Below, in pieces: positions 6,779-13,855 of a DNA stretch of 13,855 nt (positions are counted from its first letter, which is position 1; each line of letters starts with the position of its first letter). Position numbers and translations under genes: made by a program. Origin of the DNA: an uncultured bacterium (lineage in GTDB: Bacteria; Bacillota; Clostridia; Christensenellales; Borkfalkiaceae). The notes beneath the pieces are model-generated. The model was not told where the DNA came from and ran no database searches. It was given only the letters and a program-made list of their open reading frames with translations. Where the stretch lies: contig CAKXBD010000046.1 of the NCBI GenBank assembly GCA_934871445.1, positions 1 through 13,855 of the forward strand. Reading direction: 5' to 3'.

Positions 6779-7735
6779 ATGCTTAAATATATCCTTAAAA
6801 GATTGGCTTTGATGTTATTTACTTTCTTTATCATCATGACCATCTGTTTTGTACTCGTGAAACTTTTGCCGCTCACTCCGGCTACCCAGTTCGGCAAAGA
6901 TGCGGAACTCATTCTGGCTCGCCGCAAAGCATTGGGCTACGATAAGCCCATCATTATACAATATTTCATTTTCCTCAATCGCTCTCTCATTCACGGTGAT
7001 TGGGGAATCAGCGAAAAATTGTACTTCGGACAAGATGTATGGGATATTTTTGTCTCTAAACTCCCCGCTACAATCATGGTCAATACCTATTCCTTGATTT
7101 TCAGTATTCCCCTCGGATTGATTTTGGGAATTTATGCGGCTCTGAAAAAAAATAAATGGCAGGATACCGTTATTTCTACGGGAGTCATGCTCTTTATTTC
7201 CGTACCTTCGTATGTCTACGCCTTTCTCGTACAATATATTCTTTGTTTCAAATTGCAATGGTTCGATTTGACCTTAAAAGCGGGAACGGATTGGTGGAGC
7301 TGGGCGATGTTCGTTTCGGCCGTTCCGGCGGTATTATCCCTCTCATTCAGCGTCCTTGCGGGACTTACCCGCTATACGAGAGCGGAGTTGACGGAGGTCT
7401 TGACCGGAGATTATATGCTGCTTGCCAGATCAAAGGGATTGACACGCAGACAGGCGATTTCCCGACATGCTTTGAAAAACGCGATGGTTCCGATCTTTCC
7501 GATGATTATCGGCCAGATTATTTCTATCCTCGGAGGCTCTTTGATTATCGAACAGATTTTTGCTATTCCCGGCGTGGGACAATTATATGTCAGTTCGATT
7601 ACTTCCTCCGTTCCCGAATACAACCTTTTCATGCTGCTTTCTATGTTTTATACATTCATAGGGCTCCTCGCGGGAATTTTAGTGGATATCAGCTATGGAA
7701 TCATCGATCCGAGAATCAGAATGGGAGAAAGATAA
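6779..7735 (+). CDS. oppB: Oligopeptide ABC transporter permease, OppB type
   Basis: This 318-residue inner-membrane permease forms the channel with OppC. I start it at the ATG at 6779, preceded by GGGAGG at 6769-6774; the frame is open upstream, but the extra 18 residues have no good ribosome site. The N-terminus MLKYILKRLALMLFTFF is the typical first helix. The family segment SLIHGDWGIS follows at about residue 80, then five more hydrophobic helices. The cytoplasmic EAA loop that docks on the ATPase spans about residues 211-240 (LLARSKGLTRRQAISRHALKNA), and the end IIDPRIRMG is conserved. This is the only Opp subunit of normal length in the operon. The oppC start follows its stop after one base. 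Confidence 0.95.
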   Translation: MLKYILKRLALMLFTFFIIMTICFVLVKLLPLTPATQFGKDAELILARRKALGYDKPIIIQYFIFLNRSLIHGDWGISEKLYFGQDVWDIFVSKLPATIMVNTYSLIFSIPLGLILGIYAALKKNKWQDTVISTGVMLFISVPSYVYAFLVQYILCFKLQWFDLTLKAGTDWWSWAMFVSAVPAVLSLSFSVLAGLTRYTRAELTEVLTGDYMLLARSKGLTRRQAISRHALKNAMVPIFPMIIGQIISILGGSLIIEQIFAIPGVGQLYVSSITSSVPEYNLFMLLSMFYTFIGLLAGILVDISYGIIDPRIRMGER

Positions 7736-7736
7736 T

Positions 7737-9257
7737 ATGGAAAATTTGAATATCCCCAAGGATAAATTTCAGTTTGCAAACAAGGAAGAACATCTTCACG
7801 ATAAAAAGTTTGAAACCAAGCAGGTGGGTTATCTCCACGATGCGTTCAATCGCTTTTGTCGGAATAAGGCCTCTATTTTCGGCGCTGTTATCGTACTGAT
7901 TCTCGTTTTGTATGCTATTTTTGTACCGTTGGTTTGTTCCAATAGCTATACCTCTAATCCACAAGACAGTGCCTATTTACAATATATCAGACTTCTGCCC
8001 AAGGCGAAGGCCTTTGAATGGGCGGGGTGGGATGGCTGTGAAACCCGTGAAATGAGTGAGGCTACCTATCTTATAAACCGTGCTATCGGTGTGGAAACGG
8101 GACTCGATCCCGTCAAAAAAGTGAAGAGCGTTTATCAGGTTCAGCAGCATCAGAGCTTTTCTACTCAATATAAAGTCAAATATGACAGCTATTACGGATT
8201 GGGTATGGTATATATGACTCTTACGGAGGAGGAATATAAAGACATTCAGGCATGGCAGAACGAAAACAATATCCAAGTAATTTATCCTGCCGTCGATACC
8301 GGTAAATTGAGTGCCGCTACAAAAAATAATGCAAATTATTGGTATGAAGTAAAGGGGACTGCTCCCGTTTTGGATAAGGACGGCAATTTCCAGCCGATTT
8401 ATCGCACCAGCGGAAATGACGGGGGCTACGACTCTCTCCGAATCGAAGGGGACGACGGCTCTTACCGCTATGCTACCCTCGGCGGAGATATTGAAAATAT
8501 TTCCTATAAGGTTCGTATTTGCAATTATAATTATTTTCTCTATAAATTTGGCTTTGAACCCGCTTTTGCTTTCGGAACGGACGCTTTGGGGCGAGATATT
8601 TTCTTCCGCCTCGCACAAGGCGCAAGATTTTCTTTTATCTTTTCCCTTTGTATTGCCGCCATTAATTTTGTCATCGGCGCCGTTTACGGGGCGATCGAGG
8701 GCTATTATGGGGGAGCGACCGACCTTATCATGGAACGTGTTGCCGATATTTTGAACGGGGTTCCTTTTATTGTCGTCACTACGCTATTCCAATTGCATTT
8801 GGCGGGAAAAGTGGGCATCGTTCCGGCATTGCTATTTGCGTTCGTTTCTACGGGATGGATCGGTATGGCTGCTACAACACGTATGCAATTTTACCGCTAT
8901 AAAAATCAAGAATACGTCCTCGCGGCGAGAACTTTGGGGGCAAAGGACAGGCGCATTATTTGGAAACACATTTTCCCTAATGCTTTGGGAACCATTATCA
9001 CTTCTTTCGTCCTTGTCATTCCCAGCGTTATTTTCAGCGAGTCTTCTCTCACTTATCTCGGAATCGTCAATTTGGAAGGCAGCGGTACGACCTCTGTCGG
9101 CACGATGCTCGCCGCAGGAAAAAATTATTTGACCACCTACCCTCACATTATTCTGTTTCCCGCTCTGTTTATTTCCCTTTTGATGATTTGCTTCAACTTG
9201 TTCGGAAACGGACTGCGCGACGCATTTAACCCTTCGCTTCGCGGCGTGGAGGACTGA
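7737..9257 (+). CDS. oppC: Oligopeptide ABC transporter permease, OppC type, with large extracytoplasmic insertion
   Basis: The 506-residue protein is the second permease subunit, compared with about 300 for ordinary OppC. The ATG at 7737 follows GGGAG at 7723-7727 and lies one base after the oppB stop. Layout: cytoplasmic N-tail with NRFCRNKASIFG, helix 1 at about 47-66, then a ~200-residue hydrophilic segment (70-272). The standard OppC core then resumes at FGTDALGRDIFFRLAQGAR (279-297), with later helices and an EAA loop at about 392-422 (YVLAARTLGAKDRRIIWKH). The C-terminus NLFGNGLRDAFNPSLRG is conserved. The insertion lies between helix 1 and the FGTDxxGRD motif, so it should face outside, where it could contact OppA or substrate. 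Streptococcal AmiC, an OppB homologue, has a comparably large external part. Confidence 0.93.
   Translation: MENLNIPKDKFQFANKEEHLHDKKFETKQVGYLHDAFNRFCRNKASIFGAVIVLILVLYAIFVPLVCSNSYTSNPQDSAYLQYIRLLPKAKAFEWAGWDGCETREMSEATYLINRAIGVETGLDPVKKVKSVYQVQQHQSFSTQYKVKYDSYYGLGMVYMTLTEEEYKDIQAWQNENNIQVIYPAVDTGKLSAATKNNANYWYEVKGTAPVLDKDGNFQPIYRTSGNDGGYDSLRIEGDDGSYRYATLGGDIENISYKVRICNYNYFLYKFGFEPAFAFGTDALGRDIFFRLAQGARFSFIFSLCIAAINFVIGAVYGAIEGYYGGATDLIMERVADILNGVPFIVVTTLFQLHLAGKVGIVPALLFAFVSTGWIGMAATTRMQFYRYKNQEYVLAARTLGAKDRRIIWKHIFPNALGTIITSFVLVIPSVIFSESSLTYLGIVNLEGSGTTSVGTMLAAGKNYLTTYPHIILFPALFISLLMICFNLFGNGLRDAFNPSLRGVED
7944..8552 (+). other. Extracytoplasmic insertion within OppC (~200 residues)
   Basis: Residues ~70-272 lie between helix 1 and FGTDALGRD. 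They are hydrophilic and rich in Tyr, Asn, Gly and Asp, for example YDSYYGLGMVYMTLTEEEY and RIEGDDGSYRYATLGGD, which suggests a mixed alpha/beta folded domain. A Cys at about 101 (WDGCE) and others are too sparse to infer disulfides. I do not recognise a known domain. Boundaries are approximate. Confidence 0.55.
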
Positions 9258-9261
9258 GATT

Positions 9262-11487
9262 ATGGAAAAGAAATTGGAGGTTAAAGATCTCGTTATCTCT
9301 TTCCGTACCGTAAACGGAAGAGTTCAGGCTGTGAGAGATATTTCGTTCGATCTTTATAAGGGTGAAACCCTTGCGATTGTAGGAGAATCCGGATCCGGAA
9401 AATCCGTTACTAGCCGCGCGATCATGGGGATTCTTGCGGGAAACGCTATTGTTGAGGGCGGGGAAATTCTCTATGACGGGAAGGACCTTTTGAAAGTGCC
9501 CGAAGAGGAAATGCACAAAATTCGCGGCGATAAAATCGCTATGATTTTCCAGGATCCGCTTTCTAGCCTCGACCCGATTGTAAAAATCGGAAGACAAATT
9601 ACCGAAGCGATGCTTTTGAAAAATAAAGCCAATCGCCGCGCCAGCCGAAAAGAATTCAACACTATGCTTTCGACACTTCAGAAAAATATCGAGGCCGCCG
9701 TCGCGGACGAAAGCGCTAATGAGAAAATTAAGACGATGACCGAGACGTTCGATAAATTCAACATCGAAGCGATTACTCTCGAAAATCGCTATAACGTCGC
9801 GCGGACGGCCGCCGAGGAGCTGATCGCCGAAATAGAGGATTTCCTCTTCCGTGCGGAAAAGAAACAAAAGCTGGACGCGCGGTTTATCCTCGGAGGCATG
9901 ATCAAAAAACTCAAAGCCGTAAAAGATCCCTTCCTTACGGCAAAATACGATTCTTTGCTCGGAGCACACGCTTCTACGCTCGTACGGGAGAGAGAGTCGC
10001 TCCGCGCAAAAGGCGATTTGTTCAAGGGACTGAAAAACAAAATAAAAGGGACCGAGGCGGAAATCGACGTCCCCGAATCGGTCGTCGATGCCCTTCAAAC
10101 CTTAAAACAGACCTTGCAAAAGCTCCTTGCCGAAACCCGTCCCAATTTCTTCCGTATCGGATTTTATCTGTATAAAAATCCGAATGCAGAGCTCGGCCTT
10201 TCGGAAAAAAGTATCGAAGAAATCAACGAGGACGCCCTCAAATATCTCGACGAAAATTTCATGAAGGAATTTATCGACTTCGAGGTGAAAGGAGTGCGGT
10301 ATTCGTTTGAAAAATCTTTGGAAATGAAGAAAAAGGTCGTGGAAAATGCGGAAGACTTTAAGAATTTCTTCCGCGCGGGAAATTTTGAAAAGGCGGACGC
10401 AGAACGCCGTTGTGGGGGATTCTCTTTGCTCGTAGAGGATTCGATAGACAGACTCGCCGTAATCAAGGACAGCAACGCCTATACTTTTCGGCAGAGCCTT
10501 GAACATGCGGTGAAGCGTTATTTCTATTATAAAAAGAACAATCCGAAAGAGGAAGCGCGTTTCGACAGACAGACAAAAAAGCGCGATGCGCTGATCGCCA
10601 AAGGAAAAAAGGTCGATTGGAAAGTCGTGCCGAAAGTCGTCGTCGATCTCGATGAACAAATCGCAAATATTCTTTCTATCGTCGACCGTCTGACGCAGAA
10701 ATACGTTTCGGATATACAGGCCGCTTCGTCTGCGGATTATCAGGCGCTCGCCGTCGAGCTCATCGATTTTCTCAAAGAAAAGGCGTCGCAGGTAGTCTAC
10801 CGCGTCACTAAACGCATTGCGCGCGAAAAGGCTGTCAAGCTCATGGAGGAGGTGGGAATTCCCGAACCGAGAATCCGCTATAACCAATACCCCTTTGAGT
10901 TTTCGGGCGGCATGCGTCAACGTATCGTCATCGCGATCGCCTTGGCTGCCAATCCTGACATTCTTATCTGCGACGAGCCGACGACGGCGCTCGACGTTAC
11001 GATTCAATCGCAGATTTTGGAACTCATCAACAAATTGAAGGAAGAAAGAAAATTGTCCGTCATTTTCATTACGCACGATTTGGGCGTCGTGGCAAACATG
11101 GCGGATAAAATTGCCGTCATGTATGCGGGTAAAATCGTCGAATACGGCACTGCCGACGACATTTTCTACGATTCGAGGCACCCTTATACATGGGCTCTGC
11201 TGTCGTCTATGCCCGATCTCGATACTGACGAGAAACTCGACGCGATTCCCGGAACTCCGCCGAATATGATTTATCCGCCCGTAGGAGACGCTTTTGCTGA
11301 GCGCAATAAGTATGCCCTCAAAATCGATTTTGAAATGGAACCGCCAAAATTTGAGGTCTCGCCTACGCATTGGGCCGCTACATGGCTGCTTCATCCCGAT
11401 GCGCCCAAAGTGCCCGTTCCGAAGGCAATTACCGACCGTATTCAGCGAATGAAAAAATTAGGAGGTACCGAGCATGGAGAACAATAA
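9262..11487 (+). CDS. oppD: Oligopeptide ABC transporter ATPase, OppD type, with ~390-residue insertion
   Basis: This 741-residue ATPase is about twice the usual OppD length (320-360). The ABC core is complete: Walker A GESGSGKS (41-48), Q-loop Gln97 in IFQDPLSSLDP, signature SGGM (548-551), Walker B ILICDEP (Asp571, Glu572), D-loop TALD, and switch His605 in FITHDLG. The C-terminal oligopeptide-type tail (GTPPNMIYPP...HWAATWLLHPDAP) has no cysteines, as in Gram-positive Opp/Ami proteins. The extra material, residues ~125-517, splits the helical subdomain between ITEAMLLKNKA and REKAVKLMEEVG. The ATG at 9262 follows GGAGGA that overlaps the oppC end, and the 3' end overlaps oppF by 14 bases. 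All catalytic residues are intact, so it should hydrolyse ATP with OppF to drive uptake. Confidence 0.94.
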   Translation: MEKKLEVKDLVISFRTVNGRVQAVRDISFDLYKGETLAIVGESGSGKSVTSRAIMGILAGNAIVEGGEILYDGKDLLKVPEEEMHKIRGDKIAMIFQDPLSSLDPIVKIGRQITEAMLLKNKANRRASRKEFNTMLSTLQKNIEAAVADESANEKIKTMTETFDKFNIEAITLENRYNVARTAAEELIAEIEDFLFRAEKKQKLDARFILGGMIKKLKAVKDPFLTAKYDSLLGAHASTLVRERESLRAKGDLFKGLKNKIKGTEAEIDVPESVVDALQTLKQTLQKLLAETRPNFFRIGFYLYKNPNAELGLSEKSIEEINEDALKYLDENFMKEFIDFEVKGVRYSFEKSLEMKKKVVENAEDFKNFFRAGNFEKADAERRCGGFSLLVEDSIDRLAVIKDSNAYTFRQSLEHAVKRYFYYKKNNPKEEARFDRQTKKRDALIAKGKKVDWKVVPKVVVDLDEQIANILSIVDRLTQKYVSDIQAASSADYQALAVELIDFLKEKASQVVYRVTKRIAREKAVKLMEEVGIPEPRIRYNQYPFEFSGGMRQRIVIAIALAANPDILICDEPTTALDVTIQSQILELINKLKEERKLSVIFITHDLGVVANMADKIAVMYAGKIVEYGTADDIFYDSRHPYTWALLSSMPDLDTDEKLDAIPGTPPNMIYPPVGDAFAERNKYALKIDFEMEPPKFEVSPTHWAATWLLHPDAPKVPVPKAITDRIQRMKKLGGTEHGEQ
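9634..10812 (+). other. Unrecognised ~390-residue insertion in OppD helical subdomain
   Basis: Residues ~125-517 are in frame, very rich in Lys and Glu, and look almost wholly alpha-helical, with heptad-like stretches such as NRYNVARTAAEELIAEIEDF and LDEQIANILSIVDRLTQKY. No membrane segment is seen and there is a single cysteine (RRCGG). No nucleotide-binding or catalytic motif is apparent. It would project from the cytoplasmic ATPase near the coupling interface. Boundaries come from where ordinary OppD sequence stops and resumes. Confidence 0.6.
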
Positions 11488-12736
11488 CGAAGTTTTACTC
11501 AAAGTTGAACATCTCTGTCAGTACTTCAAAATGGGCAAAAAAGAGCTGAAAGCGGTGGACGACGTTAGCTTCGATATCAAAAAAGGGGAAGTGTTCGGCC
11601 TCGTGGGAGAATCCGGTTGCGGAAAAACTACGACGGGACGTTCGATTATCCGACTTTACGATATTACTTCCGGAAATATCTATTTTAAGGGAACGAGAAT
11701 CGGCGCGGGAATCCGCTCCTATAAAGCTGCGATTGCAAAGGCAAAAAGAGAAACCCGCGCAGAAATAAAACAGCTTCGCGCGGAAAGTGCCGCCGATGCC
11801 TCCAAGACCGAGGAAAACGAAAAAAAGATCGCTGAAAAACAGGCTGCGCTCGATAAAATAATCGCGGATAACCTTCGGGAAATTCGGCAGGCAAAAATCG
11901 ACCACAACACTTCCGATAAACAGTACGCTGAGTTACAGGTAAAAAAAGTCGACGAGGAATTCGCTCCCAAACTGGAAGAGGCAAAAAATGACGCCGAAAA
12001 GCTCGCGGCCGTGAAAAAAGAATACAAAAGGGCGAGGCATATCGCAAAACATACCAAGCTGATTACACAGATACAAATGATTTTTCAAGACCCCATCGCA
12101 TCGCTCAATCCGCGAATGACCGTTCGGGAAATCATTTCAGAAGGCTTGGTCATCAACGGGATCAAAGACAAAAAGTATATCGACGAAAAGGTATATGAAA
12201 TTCTCGAACTTGTAGGATTGGTCCGCGAGCATGCCGGTCGGTATCCCCACGAATTCTCCGGCGGACAGCGCCAACGTATCGGTATCGCCCGTTCCGTCAT
12301 CATGCGCCCCGAAATGATCATTGCCGATGAACCTATCTCTGCTTTGGACGTTTCCATTCAGGCACAGGTGATTAATTTGCTCAACGAGTTGAGAGAAAAA
12401 CTCGGTCTTACGATTTTATTTATCGCGCACGATCTTTCCGTCGTCAAGTATTTCTCCGATCGTATCGGGGTTATGTATTTCGGAAAGATGGTGGAGCTTG
12501 CGTCGTCCGATGAATTATTTGCGCATCCTCTCCACCCTTATACCCGATCCCTGTTGTCGGCAATTCCGCTGCCCGACCCGCATTATGAAAAGCAACGTGT
12601 GAGAATTGCCTATAATCCTCTCGCGGAGCACGATTATTCTGTAAATAAGCCTTCTATGCGCGAGGTCGCTCCCGGACATTTCGTATATTGCAACGACGAG
12701 GAAGAAGAAAAGTACAAAAAGCAACTGCAACTTTGA
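11474..12736 (+). CDS. oppF: Oligopeptide ABC transporter ATPase, OppF type, with coiled-coil insertion
   Basis: This 420-residue ATPase pairs with OppD; typical OppF is about 310-330. Motifs are Walker A GESGCGKT (45-52), Q-loop Gln205 in MIFQDPIASLNPRM, signature SGGQ (262-265), Walker B MIIADEP (Asp285, Glu286), SALD, and switch His319 in FIAHDLS. The C-terminal tail HDYSVNKPSMREVAPGHFVYC is of the Gram-positive OppF/AmiF type. Between the early strand (GNIYFKGTRIG) and the Q-loop about 107 charged residues (84-190) are inserted, whereas in OppD the insertion comes after the Q-loop. AGGAGGT (11460-11466) precedes the ATG at 11474. The start overlaps the oppD end by 14 bases, which suggests translational coupling. 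All catalytic residues are intact. Confidence 0.94.
   Translation: MENNNEVLLKVEHLCQYFKMGKKELKAVDDVSFDIKKGEVFGLVGESGCGKTTTGRSIIRLYDITSGNIYFKGTRIGAGIRSYKAAIAKAKRETRAEIKQLRAESAADASKTEENEKKIAEKQAALDKIIADNLREIRQAKIDHNTSDKQYAELQVKKVDEEFAPKLEEAKNDAEKLAAVKKEYKRARHIAKHTKLITQIQMIFQDPIASLNPRMTVREIISEGLVINGIKDKKYIDEKVYEILELVGLVREHAGRYPHEFSGGQRQRIGIARSVIMRPEMIIADEPISALDVSIQAQVINLLNELREKLGLTILFIAHDLSVVKYFSDRIGVMYFGKMVELASSDELFAHPLHPYTRSLLSAIPLPDPHYEKQRVRIAYNPLAEHDYSVNKPSMREVAPGHFVYCNDEEEEKYKKQLQL
11723..12043 (+). other. Coiled-coil-like insertion in OppF (~107 residues)
   Basis: Residues ~84-190 are dominated by Lys, Glu, Ala and Arg in helical runs (AIAKAKRETRAEIKQLRAES, EENEKKIAEKQAALDKI, EEAKNDAEKLAAVKKEYKRA). 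The pattern fits a two-helix antiparallel coiled-coil hairpin. It interrupts the segment that normally runs from the strand after Walker A to the Q-loop. Prediction is by eye and boundaries are approximate. Confidence 0.6.
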
Positions 12737-12746
12737 GGAAAAGACC

Positions 12747-13166
12747 TTGAATAAAAACGTGAGAAATGCGATAATCAAATACCTGGTCGTCGGCGTCATC
12801 GGGGGACTGATGGCGCTCGGCGTCTTGGGGATCGAGGGATACTTTTCCATGACGGAACAATCGGAGAAATACAGGAGTCTCTGTGACGCTTTTACCGTTC
12901 CCGGAATGATTTTTATGCTATTGACGGGACTGCTGTTTGCGAGCGGAGGAGGCGCTTTCGACGGTATCGGATTTGCGCTCGGAAGATTTTTTCGTATGCT
13001 GATTCCCTTTGTCCAAAAGAATGACGAGTCTTATGCCGAATACAGAGAACGGAAACGTGCCAAGGGAAAACTTCACGGGTATTCCTGCCTTTTGTTTGTC
13101 GGTTTAATTTTCTGTGCCGTCGCAATTGTTTTTCTCGTTTTATTTTACAGAGTTTATGTGCCATGA
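12747..13166 (+). CDS. Small membrane protein, DUF3899-like
   Basis: This 139-residue protein has three likely membrane helices (about 10-28, 50-68 and 113-135). The stretch AFTVPGMIFMLLTGLLFASGGGAFDGIGFALGRFF followed by ESYAEYRERKRAKG resembles the DUF3899 family of small Bacillota membrane proteins of unknown function; I recognise it by pattern only. The TTG start at 12747 is chosen because GAGGAA (12735-12740), overlapping the oppF stop, sits 6 bases upstream; an in-frame GTG at 12759 is possible but worse placed. Only 10 bases separate it from oppF and a strong terminator follows, so it belongs to the opp transcript. A role as an accessory of the transporter is possible but purely inferred from position. 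Confidence 0.75.
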   Translation: MNKNVRNAIIKYLVVGVIGGLMALGVLGIEGYFSMTEQSEKYRSLCDAFTVPGMIFMLLTGLLFASGGGAFDGIGFALGRFFRMLIPFVQKNDESYAEYRERKRAKGKLHGYSCLLFVGLIFCAVAIVFLVLFYRVYVP

Positions 13167-13172
13167 ATTATT

Positions 13173-13198
13173 TCTCCCGCCGTGCGCGGGAGATTTTT
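13173..13198 (+). terminator. Intrinsic terminator of the opp operon
   Basis: TCTCCCGC (13173-13180) pairs perfectly with GCGGGAGA (13186-13193) around CGTGC, followed by five T. It begins 7 bases after the stop of the DUF3899-like gene. This is a canonical rho-independent terminator. Confidence 0.92.
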
Positions 13199-13369
13199 CA
13201 TGTCTGCGTCTAGTCGATACAGGAGAAAAAAGCCGGAAAGACGAACGGCGAGACGGAAGGCGGCAGGCACGGGATGGCGTGCAGGAAGCGAATAAAAAGA
13301 AAACGGAAGAGCGATAGGAGCAAAAAAAGTGAAAATCGATTATTTTCATAGAAAAAGTTAATTTCTTAT

Positions 13370-13387
13370 ATTTGTCTATTGACAAAT
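13370..13387. promoter_or_regulatory. Inverted repeat overlapping the -35 box (operator candidate)
   Basis: ATTTGTC (13370-13376) and GACAAAT (13381-13387) are perfect arms around TATT. The right arm contains most of the TTGACA -35 box, so a bound protein would block RNA polymerase. The regulator is not recognised. Confidence 0.5.
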
Positions 13388-13407
13388 TTTCGCAAATGTA
13401 GTAATAT
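13379..13407 (+). promoter_or_regulatory. Promoter for the CNNM-family gene
   Basis: TTGACA (13379-13384) is perfect and TAATAT (13402-13407) lies 17 bases further, a 4/6 match to the -10 consensus. TATTAT at 13405 is a closer match but with a 20-base spacer. The predicted start near 13414 leaves a ~40-base leader to the ATG at 13455, in which AGGGA and TCCCT (13417-13432) can form a small stem. Confidence 0.7.
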
Positions 13408-13454
13408 TATAAATATAGGGATAAAATTCCCTCAAAATTTTATACGGAGGATTT

Positions 13455-13855
13455 ATGGACATCGTCCCTCTATCTATTGTAATCGTCATACTCGTTTTAT
13501 TGTCTGGATTTTTTTCGGGAACGGAAACGGCTTTTTCCTGTGCCAATAAGCTGCGCCTGAAAAATATGGTAGCGCTCGGTAAAAAGCATGCAAAGGCTGT
13601 CTATGCCTTTGCCGAGGAGAAATACGATAAATTGGTCACAGTAATTCTCATCGGCAATAATATCGTCAATCTCACCGCTTCCGCGATCGGTACGGTGGTC
13701 TTCGGAAAGCTGCTTATCGATTCTTCGCTCGACTCGACGACCGTTTCGACCGTCGTCATGACTGTGGCTGTCCTCATTTTCGGCGAAATTACTCCGAAAT
13801 ACCTCGCAAGCATCTACCCCGAAAAATTCTGCTTTTTCTTTTATCCGTTGATGCA
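13455..13855 (+). CDS. CNNM/DUF21 membrane protein, HlyC/CorC type (5' part only)
   Basis: The first ~133 residues of an integral membrane protein that continues beyond the window. The N-terminal helix leads into SGFFSGTETAFSC, the hallmark of the CNNM (DUF21) transmembrane domain, followed by NKLRLKN, the helix-flanking VILIGNNIVNLTASAIGT and IFGEITPKYLA. In complete members this domain is followed by a CBS pair and often a CorC_HlyC domain, and characterised relatives export Mg2+ or Na+; which applies here cannot be seen. GGAGG (13446-13450) lies 4 bases before the ATG. It has its own promoter and is separated from opp by a terminator. Hemolysin is a legacy name and no toxin role is implied. 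Confidence 0.9.
   Translation, partial: MDIVPLSIVIVILVLLSGFFSGTETAFSCANKLRLKNMVALGKKHAKAVYAFAEEKYDKLVTVILIGNNIVNLTASAIGTVVFGKLLIDSSLDSTTVSTVVMTVAVLIFGEITPKYLASIYPEKFCFFFYPLM

Larger units (their letters stand above)
13199..13454. other. Intergenic region between opp terminator and CNNM gene
   Basis: About 255 bases hold the promoter and operator candidate near the 3' side. The first part (13200-13320) is purine-rich and can be read as a 31-residue very basic peptide from 13200, without a credible ribosome site. A 7-bp hairpin, TGAAAAT/ATTTTCA (13330-13348), lies between. No other gene is seen. Confidence 0.5.

Noticed and set aside
11242..11487. Absence of the C-terminal cysteine cluster in OppD, and only one Cys in the OppF tail
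   Set aside because: Cysteines in this tail are found in many proteobacterial-type Opp/Dpp ATPases, but the sequence here matches the Gram-positive Opp/Ami tail, which lacks them. It is not an anomaly.
13200..13295. 31-residue highly basic reading frame just after the opp terminator
   Set aside because: Its only ribosome-site-like bases are part of the terminator stem, and a purine-rich non-coding stretch would give such a peptide by chance.

Overview
The window looks like a chromosomal segment of a Gram-positive-type bacterium, most likely a clostridial Bacillota and possibly an uncultured gut lineage. The grounds are canonical GGAGG-type ribosome binding sites, AT-rich intergenic regions with consensus sigma-A promoters, a Bacillus-type Pdp and DeoD, and a peptide transporter whose ATPase tails are of the Gram-positive Opp/Ami type. 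The lineage cannot be fixed from this sequence alone. All recognised genes lie on the + strand. I see no mobile element, CRISPR array, tRNA or rRNA.

Region 1 (1-3368) is a nucleoside salvage (deo-type) operon: the 3' end of deoD, then deoB, cdd and pdp. DeoD and Pdp split purine and pyrimidine nucleosides into base plus (deoxy)ribose-1-phosphate. Cdd turns cytidine into uridine so that Pdp can use it. DeoB converts the 1-phosphate sugar to the 5-phosphate for central metabolism. A modest terminator-like hairpin follows pdp.

Region 2 (3369-4150) is about 780 bases without a convincing gene, but it is not empty. It holds two operator-like inverted repeats, a fully consensus promoter (TTGACA, 17-base spacer, extended TGATATAAT), a terminator-like hairpin about 25 bases after the predicted transcript start, two strong hairpins that overlap and so exclude each other, and a GC-richer stretch of unknown function. 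This predicts a leader of about 495 nt for the downstream operon, perhaps attenuated, or a separate small RNA.

Region 3 (4151-13166) is an oligopeptide ABC transporter operon, oppA-oppB-oppC-oppD-oppF, followed by a small DUF3899-like membrane protein gene and a textbook intrinsic terminator. A strong hairpin between oppA and oppB probably sets the excess of binding protein. The notable point is size. Four of the five subunits carry in-frame insertions: about 115 residues in OppA, about 200 extracytoplasmic residues in OppC, about 390 residues in OppD after the Q-loop, and about 107 coiled-coil-like residues in OppF before the Q-loop. All core ABC motifs are intact. This enlarged transporter is the best candidate here for an undescribed variant.

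Region 4 (13167-13855) holds the terminator, a promoter whose -35 box lies inside an inverted repeat, and the start of a CNNM/DUF21 (HlyC/CorC-type) membrane protein gene that runs off the end.
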